45,658 nucleotides of DNA, from contig JAHEMR010000013.1 of NCBI GenBank assembly GCA_024643545.1, forward strand, positions 1 through 45,658. Direction: 5' to 3'. The position numbers were made by a program, and so were the translations under genes. Under the pieces are notes generated by a model. The model was not told where the DNA came from and searched no databases. It saw only the letters and a program-made list of their open reading frames with translations. Shown here piece after piece: positions 1 to 7,587 of the stretch. Each line of letters starts with the position of its first letter. Position 1 is the first letter of the stretch. Source of the DNA: Crocinitomicaceae bacterium. Lineage in GTDB: Bacteria; Bacteroidota; Bacteroidia; Flavobacteriales_D; Crocinitomicaceae.

Positions 1-265
1 CTTCAGAATCGTCGGGGTTTTTTTATGCCCATTATTTTCTGTCTTCCACTAAGAAATCATAAATTGCTGGGAGAGTAATCACGAATCCTCGTGAGACGCC
101 GATTTTAAAACCCCGACATTCTTCAGAATCGTCGGGGTTTTTTTATGCCCATTATTTTCTGTCTTCCACTAAGAAATCATAAATTGCGGGGAGAGTAATC
201 ACGAATCCTCGTGAGACGCCGATTTTAAAACCCCGACATTCGTCAGAATCGTATGGGTTTTTATG
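1..265. repeat. Tandem 120-bp repeat, two full units plus a degraded third
   Basis: Bases 1-120 and 121-240 are the same sequence except for one substitution (t at 68, g at 188). Bases 241-265 begin a third unit that quickly diverges. Each unit junction forms a hairpin with an 11-bp stem (107-117 with 131-141), and each unit also holds a small CACGA-ATCC-TCGTG hairpin. On the minus strand each unit contains the same open frame of about 37 codons without a start, ending at a TAA (forward 32-34 and 152-154) just before the hairpin, as if the 3' end of a gene plus its terminator had been duplicated. The array probably continues upstream of the window. There are no spacers, so it is not a CRISPR array. 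Confidence 0.9.
107..144. terminator. Terminator-like hairpin at the repeat junction
   Basis: The stem AAAACCCCGAC (107-117) pairs with GTCGGGGTTTT (131-141), with a further inner pairing ATTCT/AGAAT, and is followed by seven T (138-144) on the plus strand. On the minus strand the 3' T-run is only four bases, so plus-strand termination looks stronger. The 3' half of the same hairpin lies at 11-24, and a degraded copy at 227-265. Confidence 0.7.
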
Positions 266-574
266 ACCTATTTTTCTATCGGAAACCCAAACATAGTAAC
301 CACGCTCCGCTAGATTTTATTCAAGCTTATCGCACATCGTTTCAAATATTTATTCATATTAGGTCGATTATTGATTTTTCAATCAAATAATATTGTAATT
401 ACTGAAAAAAGGACTGCTCATATTTCACATATATGTGGTCAACAGGACATATGTCTTGATTTAGACGAATCTAGAGACGTTCTTTTTCAGTTTCAAGGGA
501 TTATTTTAAGAGAATAGATGCGTTAAGTTATTTAATTTTAAGCAAGCAATCAATCATGTATTTTATATTGGACA
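266..574. other. Gene-poor intergenic stretch with an unassigned open frame
   Basis: No recognisable gene. A plus-strand frame is open for 67 codons (314-514, stop TAG 515-517) but has no ATG; a TTG at 371 is the only usual alternative start. Its translation resembles no family I know. Two small palindromes lie within it, cacatatatgtg and gacatatgtc near 428-452. It may be a gene remnant or chance. Confidence 0.3.
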
Positions 575-601
575 TAAAAAAACCACCTATTCGGTGGCTT
601 T
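575..601 (-). terminator. Terminator of the dnaA-ptp-rsmI-like gene run
   Basis: The stem CCACC (583-587) / GGTGG (593-597) encloses a 5-nt loop. On the minus strand it is followed by a run of T (forward A 575-582). It begins a few bases after the stop codon of the methyltransferase gene, the normal place for an intrinsic terminator. Confidence 0.8.
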
Positions 602-605
602 TAAT

Positions 606-1322
606 TTATTGTCCTGTTCCTATTAAGAATATTGCTGGGATTTTGCCAATGTCATAGGCTTTTTCTCGCCAATCCTTTACTGTTTTAGTTCTAATTTGTT
701 CCGTGAGTAACGTCACATTAGAAGCAATACATAATTGAGTACTATCACCCAAGTCATTTAACATATCTTCAAGCACATGCATATTTCTAAATGGTGTATC
801 CATAAAGATGTGGGTTTTTCCACTTCTTTTTGTGTCCATTTCGAAATCTTTTAATTTTTTGATTCGATCCTTACGTTCTCTGGGTAAATAACCATGGAAC
901 GTAAATTCTTGTCCAGAGAAACCACTAGCCATTAAGGCCAATAATATGGAAGATGGTCCAACTAATGGTACGATTTTAATGTTTTGAGAATGAGCCAACG
1001 CAACAAGTTCTGCTCCGGGATCAGCAACCCCAGGACATCCAGCTTCAGAAATAATACCGATGTTCTCACCTTTAATTAAAATTAAAAGTATTTTCATCAA
1101 TTCAGATTCTTTCGTATGTTTATTGATGATGAAAAATTGAGAATCATCTATTGGAAAAGTTCGGTCCATTTTACGAAGAAGACGTCTGGCGGATTTAATT
1201 TCTTCCACCGCAAAATAACGTAAACTTGTTGCAATTTTCTGAACATCTGCAGGTAAAATATCTGTGACAGATTCTCCTCCTAATGTGTTGGGTATTAAAT
1301 AGATGTTACCTAATTGTGCCAT
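606..1322 (-). CDS. RsmI-like SAM-dependent methyltransferase
   Basis: A 238-aa tetrapyrrole-methylase fold enzyme of the RsmI type, which in Escherichia coli 2'-O-methylates C1402 of 16S rRNA. The glycine-rich stretch ISEAGCPGVADPG (91-103), GPSSILLALMASG (122-134) and FHGYLP (142-147) match the family's SAM-binding segments. It is shorter than E. coli RsmI (286 aa), so it belongs to the shorter Bacteroidota branch. The rRNA target is inferred; that it is a methylase is secure. It is the last gene of the minus-strand run from dnaA, its start overlaps the phosphatase gene by 17 bp, and a terminator follows the stop. Confidence 0.85.
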   Translation of the reverse strand: MAQLGNIYLIPNTLGGESVTDILPADVQKIATSLRYFAVEEIKSARRLLRKMDRTFPIDDSQFFIINKHTKESELMKILLILIKGENIGIISEAGCPGVADPGAELVALAHSQNIKIVPLVGPSSILLALMASGFSGQEFTFHGYLPRERKDRIKKLKDFEMDTKRSGKTHIFMDTPFRNMHVLEDMLNDLGDSTQLCIASNVTLLTEQIRTKTVKDWREKAYDIGKIPAIFLIGTGQ

Positions 1323-1779
1323 TTTTTATTTTGCTTATTACCACATCTGTGGCGTGATCTAATAATGTATATACTTCTTGAAAGTCGGCTTCCGTTCCAT
1401 AATAAGGATCGGGAACTCCTCTATTTTCATTTAGATATAGCTCATTGAGTATGAGTTCAACCTTCTGTGTGTCACTTTGAGTTTTCGCTAAACGCAGGAT
1501 GTTTTTATAATTTTCTTCATCCATTGCATATATTTTATCAAAGGAATTAAAGTCTTCAACTGTGAATTGCCGCGCACGTAATTCATCAATGCTTGTCAAA
1601 TTTTGTTTTGCGGTATCGCACATCCTTTTATCTGGACGTTTTCCTACATGATAATTTGCTGTACCAGCTGAATCTACGAATACGTTAAGATTTTCTTCCT
1701 TTACTTTACGGCGTAACAATCCATCGGCCATTGGAGACCTACAGATATTACCTAAACATACCATGAGTATGCGTGTCAT
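1306..1779 (-). CDS. Low-molecular-weight protein-tyrosine phosphatase
   Basis: A 157-aa cytoplasmic phosphatase of the arsenate-reductase-like fold. The P-loop CLGNICRS (Cys8 to Arg14, the C-X5-R signature) lies at the N-terminus, and the general acid Asp124 sits in PDPYYG. Length is normal for the family. It follows dnaA after 27 bp and overlaps the next gene by 17 bp, so the three are probably co-transcribed. Relatives act on tyrosine kinases of capsule export, but nothing nearby shows such a role here, and the substrate is unknown. Confidence 0.93.
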   Translation of the reverse strand: MTRILMVCLGNICRSPMADGLLRRKVKEENLNVFVDSAGTANYHVGKRPDKRMCDTAKQNLTSIDELRARQFTVEDFNSFDKIYAMDEENYKNILRLAKTQSDTQKVELILNELYLNENRGVPDPYYGTEADFQEVYTLLDHATDVVISKIKNGTIR

Positions 1780-1806
1780 GAAGTGATTTTGAGACGTAAA
1801 ATGTAC

Positions 1807-3237
1807 TTATTGAATCGTTAGTTTTTTCTCTAATTCTTCTAAATAGTGACGGAATTGCTTATCTGTTTCAGAAAGATTAACAACTGTTCTACACGCATGC
1901 AAAACTGTGGCGTGATCTTTACCTCCACAATGTGCACCAATATTTGCAAGAGATGACTTAGTCATTTTCTTAGAAAAGTACATGGAAATTTGTCTTGCTT
2001 GTACTACTTCACGTTTACGTGTTTTCGATTTTAACATTTCAATCGGTAAATCGAAATAGTCACAAACTACTTTCTGAATGTATTCAATGGATACTTCACG
2101 CGCTGTGCTTCGGACAAACTTATCGACCATTTGTTTCGCTAACTCAAGCGTAATCGCTTTTTTGTTTAACGATGCCTGAGCAAGAAGGGTATTTAACGCA
2201 CCTTCAATTTCTCTTACGTTCGTATTGATCGAATAAGCAAGGTACTCAACTACTTCTCTTGGTAATTCAATACCACTGCCGTACATTTTCTTTTCTAATA
2301 TGGCGATACGTGTTTCTAAATCAGGTGTTCCTAAATCTGCGGATAGACCCCATTTGAAACGGGAAAGCAAACGTTGCTCCATTCCTTGCATTTCAACAGG
2401 TGCTTTGTCGGATGTTAAGACAATCTGTTTTCCATTTTGATGAAGGTGATTAAAGATGGAGAAGAAAACATCTTGCGTACGTTCTTTTCCAGCAAAGAAT
2501 TGTACATCGTCAATGATTAACACATCGATCATTTGATAAAAATGAACGAAGTCGTTTGTTGTTTGATTTTTAATTGCATCAATAAATTGATGAGCAAACT
2601 TCTCAGATTGTACATATAGTACCGTTTTATTTGGGAAGTTATCTTTAATGGTAATTCCAATGGCGTGAGCAAGGTGTGTTTTACCAAGTCCAACTCCTCC
2701 GTATAATAACAGTGGATTAAACGCGGTTCCTCCTGGTTTATTGGATACAGCGTATCCGGATGCTCTTGCCAGTCGGTTACATTCGCCTTCCACGAAATTT
2801 TCGAAGGTGAAGTTTGGAATTAAATTAGATTCTATATTAACTTTCTTTAATCCAGGAATGATAAATGGATTGCGAATCTGCTTCTCATTCATGTTTATTG
2901 GAAGATTCACAGGCGTATTTTTCAAATTACTTGATTGATTCGCTGGAATTTTCACTGTGTATGGATTTGACGTACGAGAATTGTTTTCCATTACAATACT
3001 GTACTCTAAACTACCGTCAGTCCCAAGTTCTTTTTTAACAACCTTTCTTAGCAAGACAATGTAATGTTGCTCCAACCATTCATAAAAGAAATGAGAAGGC
3101 ACTTGAATAGTCAAAACACTATTCTCAAGCTTGGTTGGAATAATTGGTTCGAACCAAGTTTTAAACGCTTGTAGTGAAATATTATCTTTTATAACTTTCA
3201 AACAGGCATCCCATGCCGCTTCGTGACTTATACTCAT
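1807..3237 (-). CDS. dnaA: Chromosomal replication initiator protein DnaA
   Basis: AAA+ initiator that binds DnaA boxes and opens the replication origin. With the start chosen here it has 476 residues. An N-terminal domain I (about 1-80) is joined by a linker to the ATPase, with Walker A GGVGLGKT at 180-187 and Walker B LIIDDVQF at 240-247. The C-terminal helix-turn-helix includes GGKDHATVLHACR. The frame extends upstream to a TTG at 3273 and an ATG at 3249. I prefer the ATG at 3237 (MSISHEAAWD) because family members start right before this helix. It leads the dnaA-phosphatase-methyltransferase run. Confidence 0.98.
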   Translation of the reverse strand: MSISHEAAWDACLKVIKDNISLQAFKTWFEPIIPTKLENSVLTIQVPSHFFYEWLEQHYIVLLRKVVKKELGTDGSLEYSIVMENNSRTSNPYTVKIPANQSSNLKNTPVNLPINMNEKQIRNPFIIPGLKKVNIESNLIPNFTFENFVEGECNRLARASGYAVSNKPGGTAFNPLLLYGGVGLGKTHLAHAIGITIKDNFPNKTVLYVQSEKFAHQFIDAIKNQTTNDFVHFYQMIDVLIIDDVQFFAGKERTQDVFFSIFNHLHQNGKQIVLTSDKAPVEMQGMEQRLLSRFKWGLSADLGTPDLETRIAILEKKMYGSGIELPREVVEYLAYSINTNVREIEGALNTLLAQASLNKKAITLELAKQMVDKFVRSTAREVSIEYIQKVVCDYFDLPIEMLKSKTRKREVVQARQISMYFSKKMTKSSLANIGAHCGGKDHATVLHACRTVVNLSETDKQFRHYLEELEKKLTIQ

Positions 3238-3491
3238 AGTTTTTAACATAATCTTATTTACACTTGCATTCAAATGGAGGGAGAAACTCCGAACTTTTCC
3301 TTGAATTAAAGAGAGGACAAATATTTACATAAAAAAGTTAAAAAAAAAATCAAATACCCCTTGATTATTTAATTTATTTTACATGTAAAGAATTATTTTT
3401 AGTAATCTAAAATTAATCCTGAAGTCATAGCTAATTTAAGATTTATTAATCCATTTAACAAAAGATTCTCCTGTTTTTTTAACTTCGTTCC
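3238..3491. other. AT-rich divergent intergenic region upstream of dnaA
   Basis: This 254-bp stretch separates dnaA (leftward) from the thioesterase gene (rightward) and is very AT-rich from 3320 to 3470. Such a place often holds oriC or the dnaA promoter. I searched by eye for TTATCCACA-type DnaA boxes and found no clear cluster, so an origin is only a possibility. A short hairpin GGAG-TTT-CTCC lies near 3278-3290. No gene is visible. Confidence 0.3.
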
Positions 3492-3917
3492 ATGGATCAA
3501 AAAAATGCCAATAAAAGGTTTTCAACAAAACTTCGTGTTCGATACAGCGAAACAGATAAAATGGGGTTCTGTTATTATGGAAATTATGCACAATATTTTG
3601 AGGTCGCTCGCGTTGAAGCGCTCCGAGAATTAGGAATTGTTTATAAAAATCTAGAGGAAAATGGAATTTTATTACCAGTAACTGAATTCCACGTTCGATA
3701 CAAACAGGCTGCGCGATATGATGAAATCTTGGATATTAGAACGCAAATCACTAAACTTCAAGGAACGCGTATCACTTTTCAATATGAAGTTTGGAATGAA
3801 GAAGAAGTGCTACTAAACGATGCTGAAACAACCCTTGTTTTTGTCGATGCTAAATCCATGAAACCAATTCCAATACCTACATTTGTGTTAAACCTGATCC
3901 AGCATGAACAGTATTAA
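3492..3917 (+). CDS. Acyl-CoA thioesterase, YbgC/FadM type (4HBT hotdog)
   Basis: A 141-aa single-domain hotdog thioesterase. The motif YSETDKMGFCYYGNYAQYFE begins at residue 18 and contains the family's catalytic Asp22 and the following glycine-asparagine turn. Enzymes of this type hydrolyse short or medium acyl-CoA thioesters; the natural substrate is not shown. It starts at an ATG with a near-consensus box TAACTTCG (3480-3487) just upstream, so its leader would be very short. Its 3' end overlaps the next gene by 14 bp, which suggests co-transcription. Confidence 0.88.
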   Translation: MDQKNANKRFSTKLRVRYSETDKMGFCYYGNYAQYFEVARVEALRELGIVYKNLEENGILLPVTEFHVRYKQAARYDEILDIRTQITKLQGTRITFQYEVWNEEEVLLNDAETTLVFVDAKSMKPIPIPTFVLNLIQHEQY

Positions 3918-4863
3918 TTCTTCCTTTTCTTTTCTATCGTGGGATGCCGCAATTATACGTAAAAGTTATTCTCCTCGAAACGGTGAAGAACGCCTCGGAG
4001 ATTATTTACTAAATCAAACTATTTCTGAAGCAAAATATGTAGTCATTGGTATTAGAGAATGCTGTGGTCCACTTGCGAATAATGGCAGGACAGGTGCGCA
4101 ATTTGCTTTTCCAGCGTTTGTTAAAGCGTTTTTAAATATGCAAGTCCATAATAGTTACCCGAAAAATTCACTTTACATCCTTGGTGAAGTTATTGAGTTA
4201 GAAAATCATTCAAATCATTCATTAAGTGATAAGGTTTCTGAACTGGATGAATTTTTAGAACAGGTTTTAAATAAGTTTGTTACTCCAGGTCAAATTCCAA
4301 TTTTCATTGGAGGAGGACATAATAATGCATTAGCCATCATGCGCTGGACTGCAAAAAATAAAAAATTGGCTGTAGTCAACCTTGATGCGCATGCAGATTT
4401 AAGGTCAACAGAGGTTCGACACAGCGGTAATTCGTTTTCGACAGCTTTAGCGGAAGGCACCTTGCTACATTATTCCGTTCTAGGTTTGCACGAAGGGTAT
4501 AACAATACCTTTATTCTCGAGGCATTGAAAAATGATCAAATCTTCCATTCATTTTATGAATCCTATTTGTTTCAACAAAGAGATTTGATGGAGGACCTCG
4601 TTAACATTCTCCGTCATTTTCATACGGATACACAAGTTGGACTCGAAATAGATATGGATTCCATTGCTTACATGCCAAGTAGCGCATTGTCACCAAGTGG
4701 ATGGACGCTCGATCAAGTTCGAAAATTCACCCATCTTTTTGTAAAAACACAAAAGCAGGTTGCGTATTTAAATTTAACGGAAGCGGCACCTGTTTCTGAA
4801 ACAGATACATTGATCGTGGGAAAAGCCTTGAGTTACTTAGTGCGCGATTTCACTGGAATTTAA
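3904..4863 (+). CDS. Formimidoylglutamase-like ureohydrolase (arginase family)
   Basis: A 319-aa manganese enzyme of the arginase/agmatinase/formimidoylglutamase family. Metal ligands are visible in order: His139 in GGGHNN (136-141), Asp161, His163 and Asp165 in DAHAD, and Asp250 and Asp252 in EIDMDS. The GGGHNN form and length fit the Bacteroidota formimidoylglutamase branch (histidine degradation). No other hut genes are nearby, so the substrate remains an inference. It overlaps the thioesterase gene by 14 bp and converges on the next gene with a 14-bp antisense overlap. Confidence 0.8.
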   Translation: MNSINSSFSFLSWDAAIIRKSYSPRNGEERLGDYLLNQTISEAKYVVIGIRECCGPLANNGRTGAQFAFPAFVKAFLNMQVHNSYPKNSLYILGEVIELENHSNHSLSDKVSELDEFLEQVLNKFVTPGQIPIFIGGGHNNALAIMRWTAKNKKLAVVNLDAHADLRSTEVRHSGNSFSTALAEGTLLHYSVLGLHEGYNNTFILEALKNDQIFHSFYESYLFQQRDLMEDLVNILRHFHTDTQVGLEIDMDSIAYMPSSALSPSGWTLDQVRKFTHLFVKTQKQVAYLNLTEAAPVSETDTLIVGKALSYLVRDFTGI

Positions 4864-5218
4864 AACCTTTATCAGCATTCGATTTCTCCACATTTTCCAA
4901 ACTCACAACTGCATCTGTAGCACATCCTTCTGGACTCATTGCACGACTTGGGGTATAATTGAATTGTAGGTACATTCCGTCTTTTTTGAATTTTTGATCT
5001 AGATTGATTGGATATACGGTGTGAAATTCGATAATGCTAGATTTGCTAAAAACTCCTTCAACCGTAATGTAAATTGGACAAGCATCATTTTTTGAAATAT
5101 GCACTTTTCCTAAATAGGCTCCTTTTAGTTCAAACTCATTTGCCGTCATCTTGCAAGGATTCGTGCGGCATGATATTCCGATAAGCAGAACAAAAAATAG
5201 AAAAGGACTGATTCTCAT
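4850..5218 (-). CDS. Small predicted lipoprotein of unknown function
   Basis: A 122-aa protein with a hydrophobic N-terminus ending in IGISC, a plausible lipoprotein signal with the lipidated cysteine at residue 17. The mature part contains several cysteines (Cys22, Cys47 and one in EGCATDA) and resembles a small beta-rich domain; I do not recognise its family. Its 3' end overlaps the ureohydrolase gene by 14 bp. Upstream lie a TAACTTTG promoter box (5284-5291) and, between that box and the start codon, a strong hairpin with a T-run that could attenuate its expression. Confidence 0.65.
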   Translation of the reverse strand: MRISPFLFFVLLIGISCRTNPCKMTANEFELKGAYLGKVHISKNDACPIYITVEGVFSKSSIIEFHTVYPINLDQKFKKDGMYLQFNYTPSRAMSPEGCATDAVVSLENVEKSNADKGFKFQ

Positions 5219-5238
5219 GGTTTGTTTTTATCAAATAT

Positions 5239-5268
5239 AAAAAAAAAGAGGCCCAAAAGAGCCTCTTT
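5239..5268 (-). terminator. Intrinsic terminator in the leader of the small lipoprotein gene
   Basis: AAAGAGGC (5245-5252) pairs with GCCTCTTT (5261-5268), followed on the minus strand by nine T (forward A 5239-5247). It lies between a minus-strand promoter box and the minus-strand start codon at 5218, so it does not terminate any complete gene. It may be an attenuator or the end of a short RNA. Confidence 0.75.
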
Positions 5269-5283
5269 AAAATCAACCTGTAG

Positions 5284-5291
5284 CAAAGTTA
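5284..5291 (-). promoter_or_regulatory. Bacteroidota -7 promoter box TAACTTTG
   Basis: The minus strand reads TAACTTTG, an exact match to the TAnnTTTG element. A weak upstream match TTAG (forward 5311-5314) stands 19 bp away. Transcription should begin near 5277 toward the small lipoprotein gene. Confidence 0.5.
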
Positions 5292-5417
5292 ATTCAGTAA
5301 TTGAGTAGTTCTAACGGGTGTTTTATGAATTAGTTTCATAAAATTAACATTTATCCTTTGATAAAGATCTGGATCTATGAATTTCGACAAGTCACAACGG
5401 AATATATTTGCCATCGT

Positions 5418-6293
5418 ATGCATGCCACTTCGTCCATTCAAGCTTTAGTTCAACTCATAGATGACCCAGATGAGTCCGTCTTTGAACATGTGCGTGACCA
5501 ATTAGTGAAAATTGGCTCTGAAGCTATTCCATACTTGGAAAACTCTTGGGAAACGGAATACTATGGACTTCTCTTTCAAAACCGAATTGAAACAATTATT
5601 CACAACATTCAATTTGATGAAGTTAAATCAAAGTTAGAAGAATGGGTGCAATCAACTGAAAAGGACTTACTCAAAGGAGCTATCATCGTTGCCAAATACC
5701 AATATCCAGGTTTGGACGAGTCGAAAATTCACGAATCTTTACAAATGATCCGCCGCGATATTTGGTTGGAATTAAACGATCATCAAACGGCTTATGAGCA
5801 AGTAAAAATATTTAACAAAGTATTTTTTGGTTTGCATCATTTTCAAGGGGATAATCAGAATTTTCATTCATCCGTGAATTCCTATATCAATACAGTACTT
5901 GAATCAAAAAAAGGGAATCCACTTAGTCTGTGCTTGATCTATAGCATCATCGCGCAATCGTTGGATTTGCCTATTTATGGAGTAAACTTACCAAATCACT
6001 TCGTTTTAGCATACATGGACGCCAAATATTCTAGCTTCTCCATCAACCAACAAAATGAGTTCGGAGTATTATTTTACATCAATGCATTTTCAAAAGGAAG
6101 TATTTTCGATACGAACGAGATCAAGGAGTTTCTAAATGGCTTAAATTTAAACCATCACCGAGAATATTTTGAACCGTGTTCCAATACATCGGTGATTAAG
6201 CGCATGCTCACTAATTTAATCGCATCCTTTCAACAAGTCGGAAACTTTGAAAAGGTCGAAGAGTTGAAAACATTGCGCGAATTAGTTTCTTAA
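5418..6293 (+). CDS. SirB1/transglutaminase-like family protein
   Basis: A 291-aa cytoplasmic protein. The N-terminal half is helical with a HEAT-like opening (DDPDESVFEHVRDQLVKIG). The second half carries the SirB1-type transglutaminase-like core with KKGNPLSLCLIYSIIA and GVNLPNHFVLAY. The family is widespread but its activity is not established. The frame continues upstream to a TTG at 5358; I chose the ATG at 5418 because homologues as I remember them begin just before the LIDDPD helix. It is a single gene, followed by a promoter for pepT. Confidence 0.75.
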   Translation: MHATSSIQALVQLIDDPDESVFEHVRDQLVKIGSEAIPYLENSWETEYYGLLFQNRIETIIHNIQFDEVKSKLEEWVQSTEKDLLKGAIIVAKYQYPGLDESKIHESLQMIRRDIWLELNDHQTAYEQVKIFNKVFFGLHHFQGDNQNFHSSVNSYINTVLESKKGNPLSLCLIYSIIAQSLDLPIYGVNLPNHFVLAYMDAKYSSFSINQQNEFGVLFYINAFSKGSIFDTNEIKEFLNGLNLNHHREYFEPCSNTSVIKRMLTNLIASFQQVGNFEKVEELKTLRELVS

Positions 6294-6321
6294 GCGTGTC
6301 CCATCTTTTGATGATTCTTCC

Positions 6322-6329
6322 TATTTTTG
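6322..6329 (+). promoter_or_regulatory. -7 promoter box TATTTTTG before pepT
   Basis: Exact match to TAnnTTTG, 13 bp before the pepT ATG (6343). No convincing TTG lies 17-23 bp upstream, so only half of the promoter is supported. It would drive pepT-holA-rsmE. Confidence 0.45.
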
Positions 6330-6342
6330 GATAAAACAAACT

Positions 6343-7587
6343 ATGTCTTATTCATACTCCGTTGAAGAGCGTTTTTTACGCTATGTTCAAATAGACACCA
6401 CTGCAGATCCCAACACGACAAGTTTCCCATCATCTGAAAAACAAAAAGATTTGGGTCGATTACTGGTTCGAGAATTACAAGATTTAGGGGTCGTCGATGC
6501 GGAAATGGATGAATGGGGCTATGTTTTTGCTACACTTCCTTCAAATTCTGATCGAGAAGACCTACCAACAATCTGTTTTTGTTCCCACATGGATACAGCT
6601 CCGGATTGCAGTGGCACAAACGTAAAACCAATTGTTCACCGAAAGTATTCAGGAGCACCAATTGTACTTCCGGATGATCCTACTCAAATTATTACCATAG
6701 AGAAACATAAATACCTTGAATCCAAAATTGGAGATGACATCATTACCGCAAGTGGATTAACTCTTTTGGGTGCGGACGATAAAGCAGGCGTGGCAATTAT
6801 TATGGACTTCGCTCAATACATTCAGCAAAATCCCCATGTAAAACATGGACCAATTCGCATTCTATTCACCCCCGACGAAGAAGTTGGAAGAGGAGTAGAG
6901 CATTTGGACATGAAACGATTAAATGCAGATTATGGATATACGTTAGATGGTGGACCCTTAGGTGACATTGAAGATGAAACCTTTTCTGCCGATGCAGTAA
7001 AAATAACTTTTCATGGCATTAGTGCACATCCCGGATACGCAAAAAATAAAATGGTCCACTCCATGAAATTAGCGGCGTCCTTGATCGAATCGTTGCCAAA
7101 AGACACTTGGTCACCTGAAACCACTTCCGGACGTGAGGGTTTTGTTCATCCAGTTGCTATTGATGGTGGACTTGAGTCAACAACGGTGCAATTTATTATC
7201 CGTGACCACGATACGTCAAAATTAGCCGACTATGAACAACGCTTAAAGGAAATGGCTGAAACGGTTACCTCAAAGTATCCCGGAGCACATTTCGATTTCG
7301 AGGTTTTTGAACAATACCGAAACATGAAGGAAATCCTAAAAGATTTACCTTTTGTTACGGATTACGCAGTAGAATCCATGAAAAGAGCAGGAATTGAACC
7401 AAACCGTGCGATTATTCGTGGGGGAACTGATGGATCTAGGTTGTCTTTTATGGGCTTACCTTGTCCGAATATTTTCACAGGCGAAATGGCGATTCACTCG
7501 CGACATGAATACGTGAGCATTCAAGACATGCAAAAGGCCGTCGATTCGCTCGTTGAATTGAGTCAAATCTGGGAAAAACATCAGTAA
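6343..7587 (+). CDS. pepT: Peptidase T (tripeptide aminopeptidase)
   Basis: A 414-aa cytoplasmic zinc aminopeptidase of family M20B that removes the N-terminal residue from tripeptides. Zinc ligands are visible in CSHMDT, LGADDKAG, TPDEEVG, TLDGGPLG and HSRHEYVS, with the dimerisation domain between them. Length agrees with E. coli PepT (408 aa). The stop TAA shares its last base with the ATG of holA (TAATG), which suggests translational coupling in the pepT-holA-rsmE run. Confidence 0.95.
   Translation: MSYSYSVEERFLRYVQIDTTADPNTTSFPSSEKQKDLGRLLVRELQDLGVVDAEMDEWGYVFATLPSNSDREDLPTICFCSHMDTAPDCSGTNVKPIVHRKYSGAPIVLPDDPTQIITIEKHKYLESKIGDDIITASGLTLLGADDKAGVAIIMDFAQYIQQNPHVKHGPIRILFTPDEEVGRGVEHLDMKRLNADYGYTLDGGPLGDIEDETFSADAVKITFHGISAHPGYAKNKMVHSMKLAASLIESLPKDTWSPETTSGREGFVHPVAIDGGLESTTVQFIIRDHDTSKLADYEQRLKEMAETVTSKYPGAHFDFEVFEQYRNMKEILKDLPFVTDYAVESMKRAGIEPNRAIIRGGTDGSRLSFMGLPCPNIFTGEMAIHSRHEYVSIQDMQKAVDSLVELSQIWEKHQ

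Noticed and set aside
1..265. CRISPR array
   Set aside because: The units are 120 bp, directly adjacent and without variable spacers; no cas gene is present.
3238..3491. Defined oriC with DnaA boxes
   Set aside because: I could not find a cluster of TTATCCACA-like sites by eye; only AT-richness and gene orientation support an origin.
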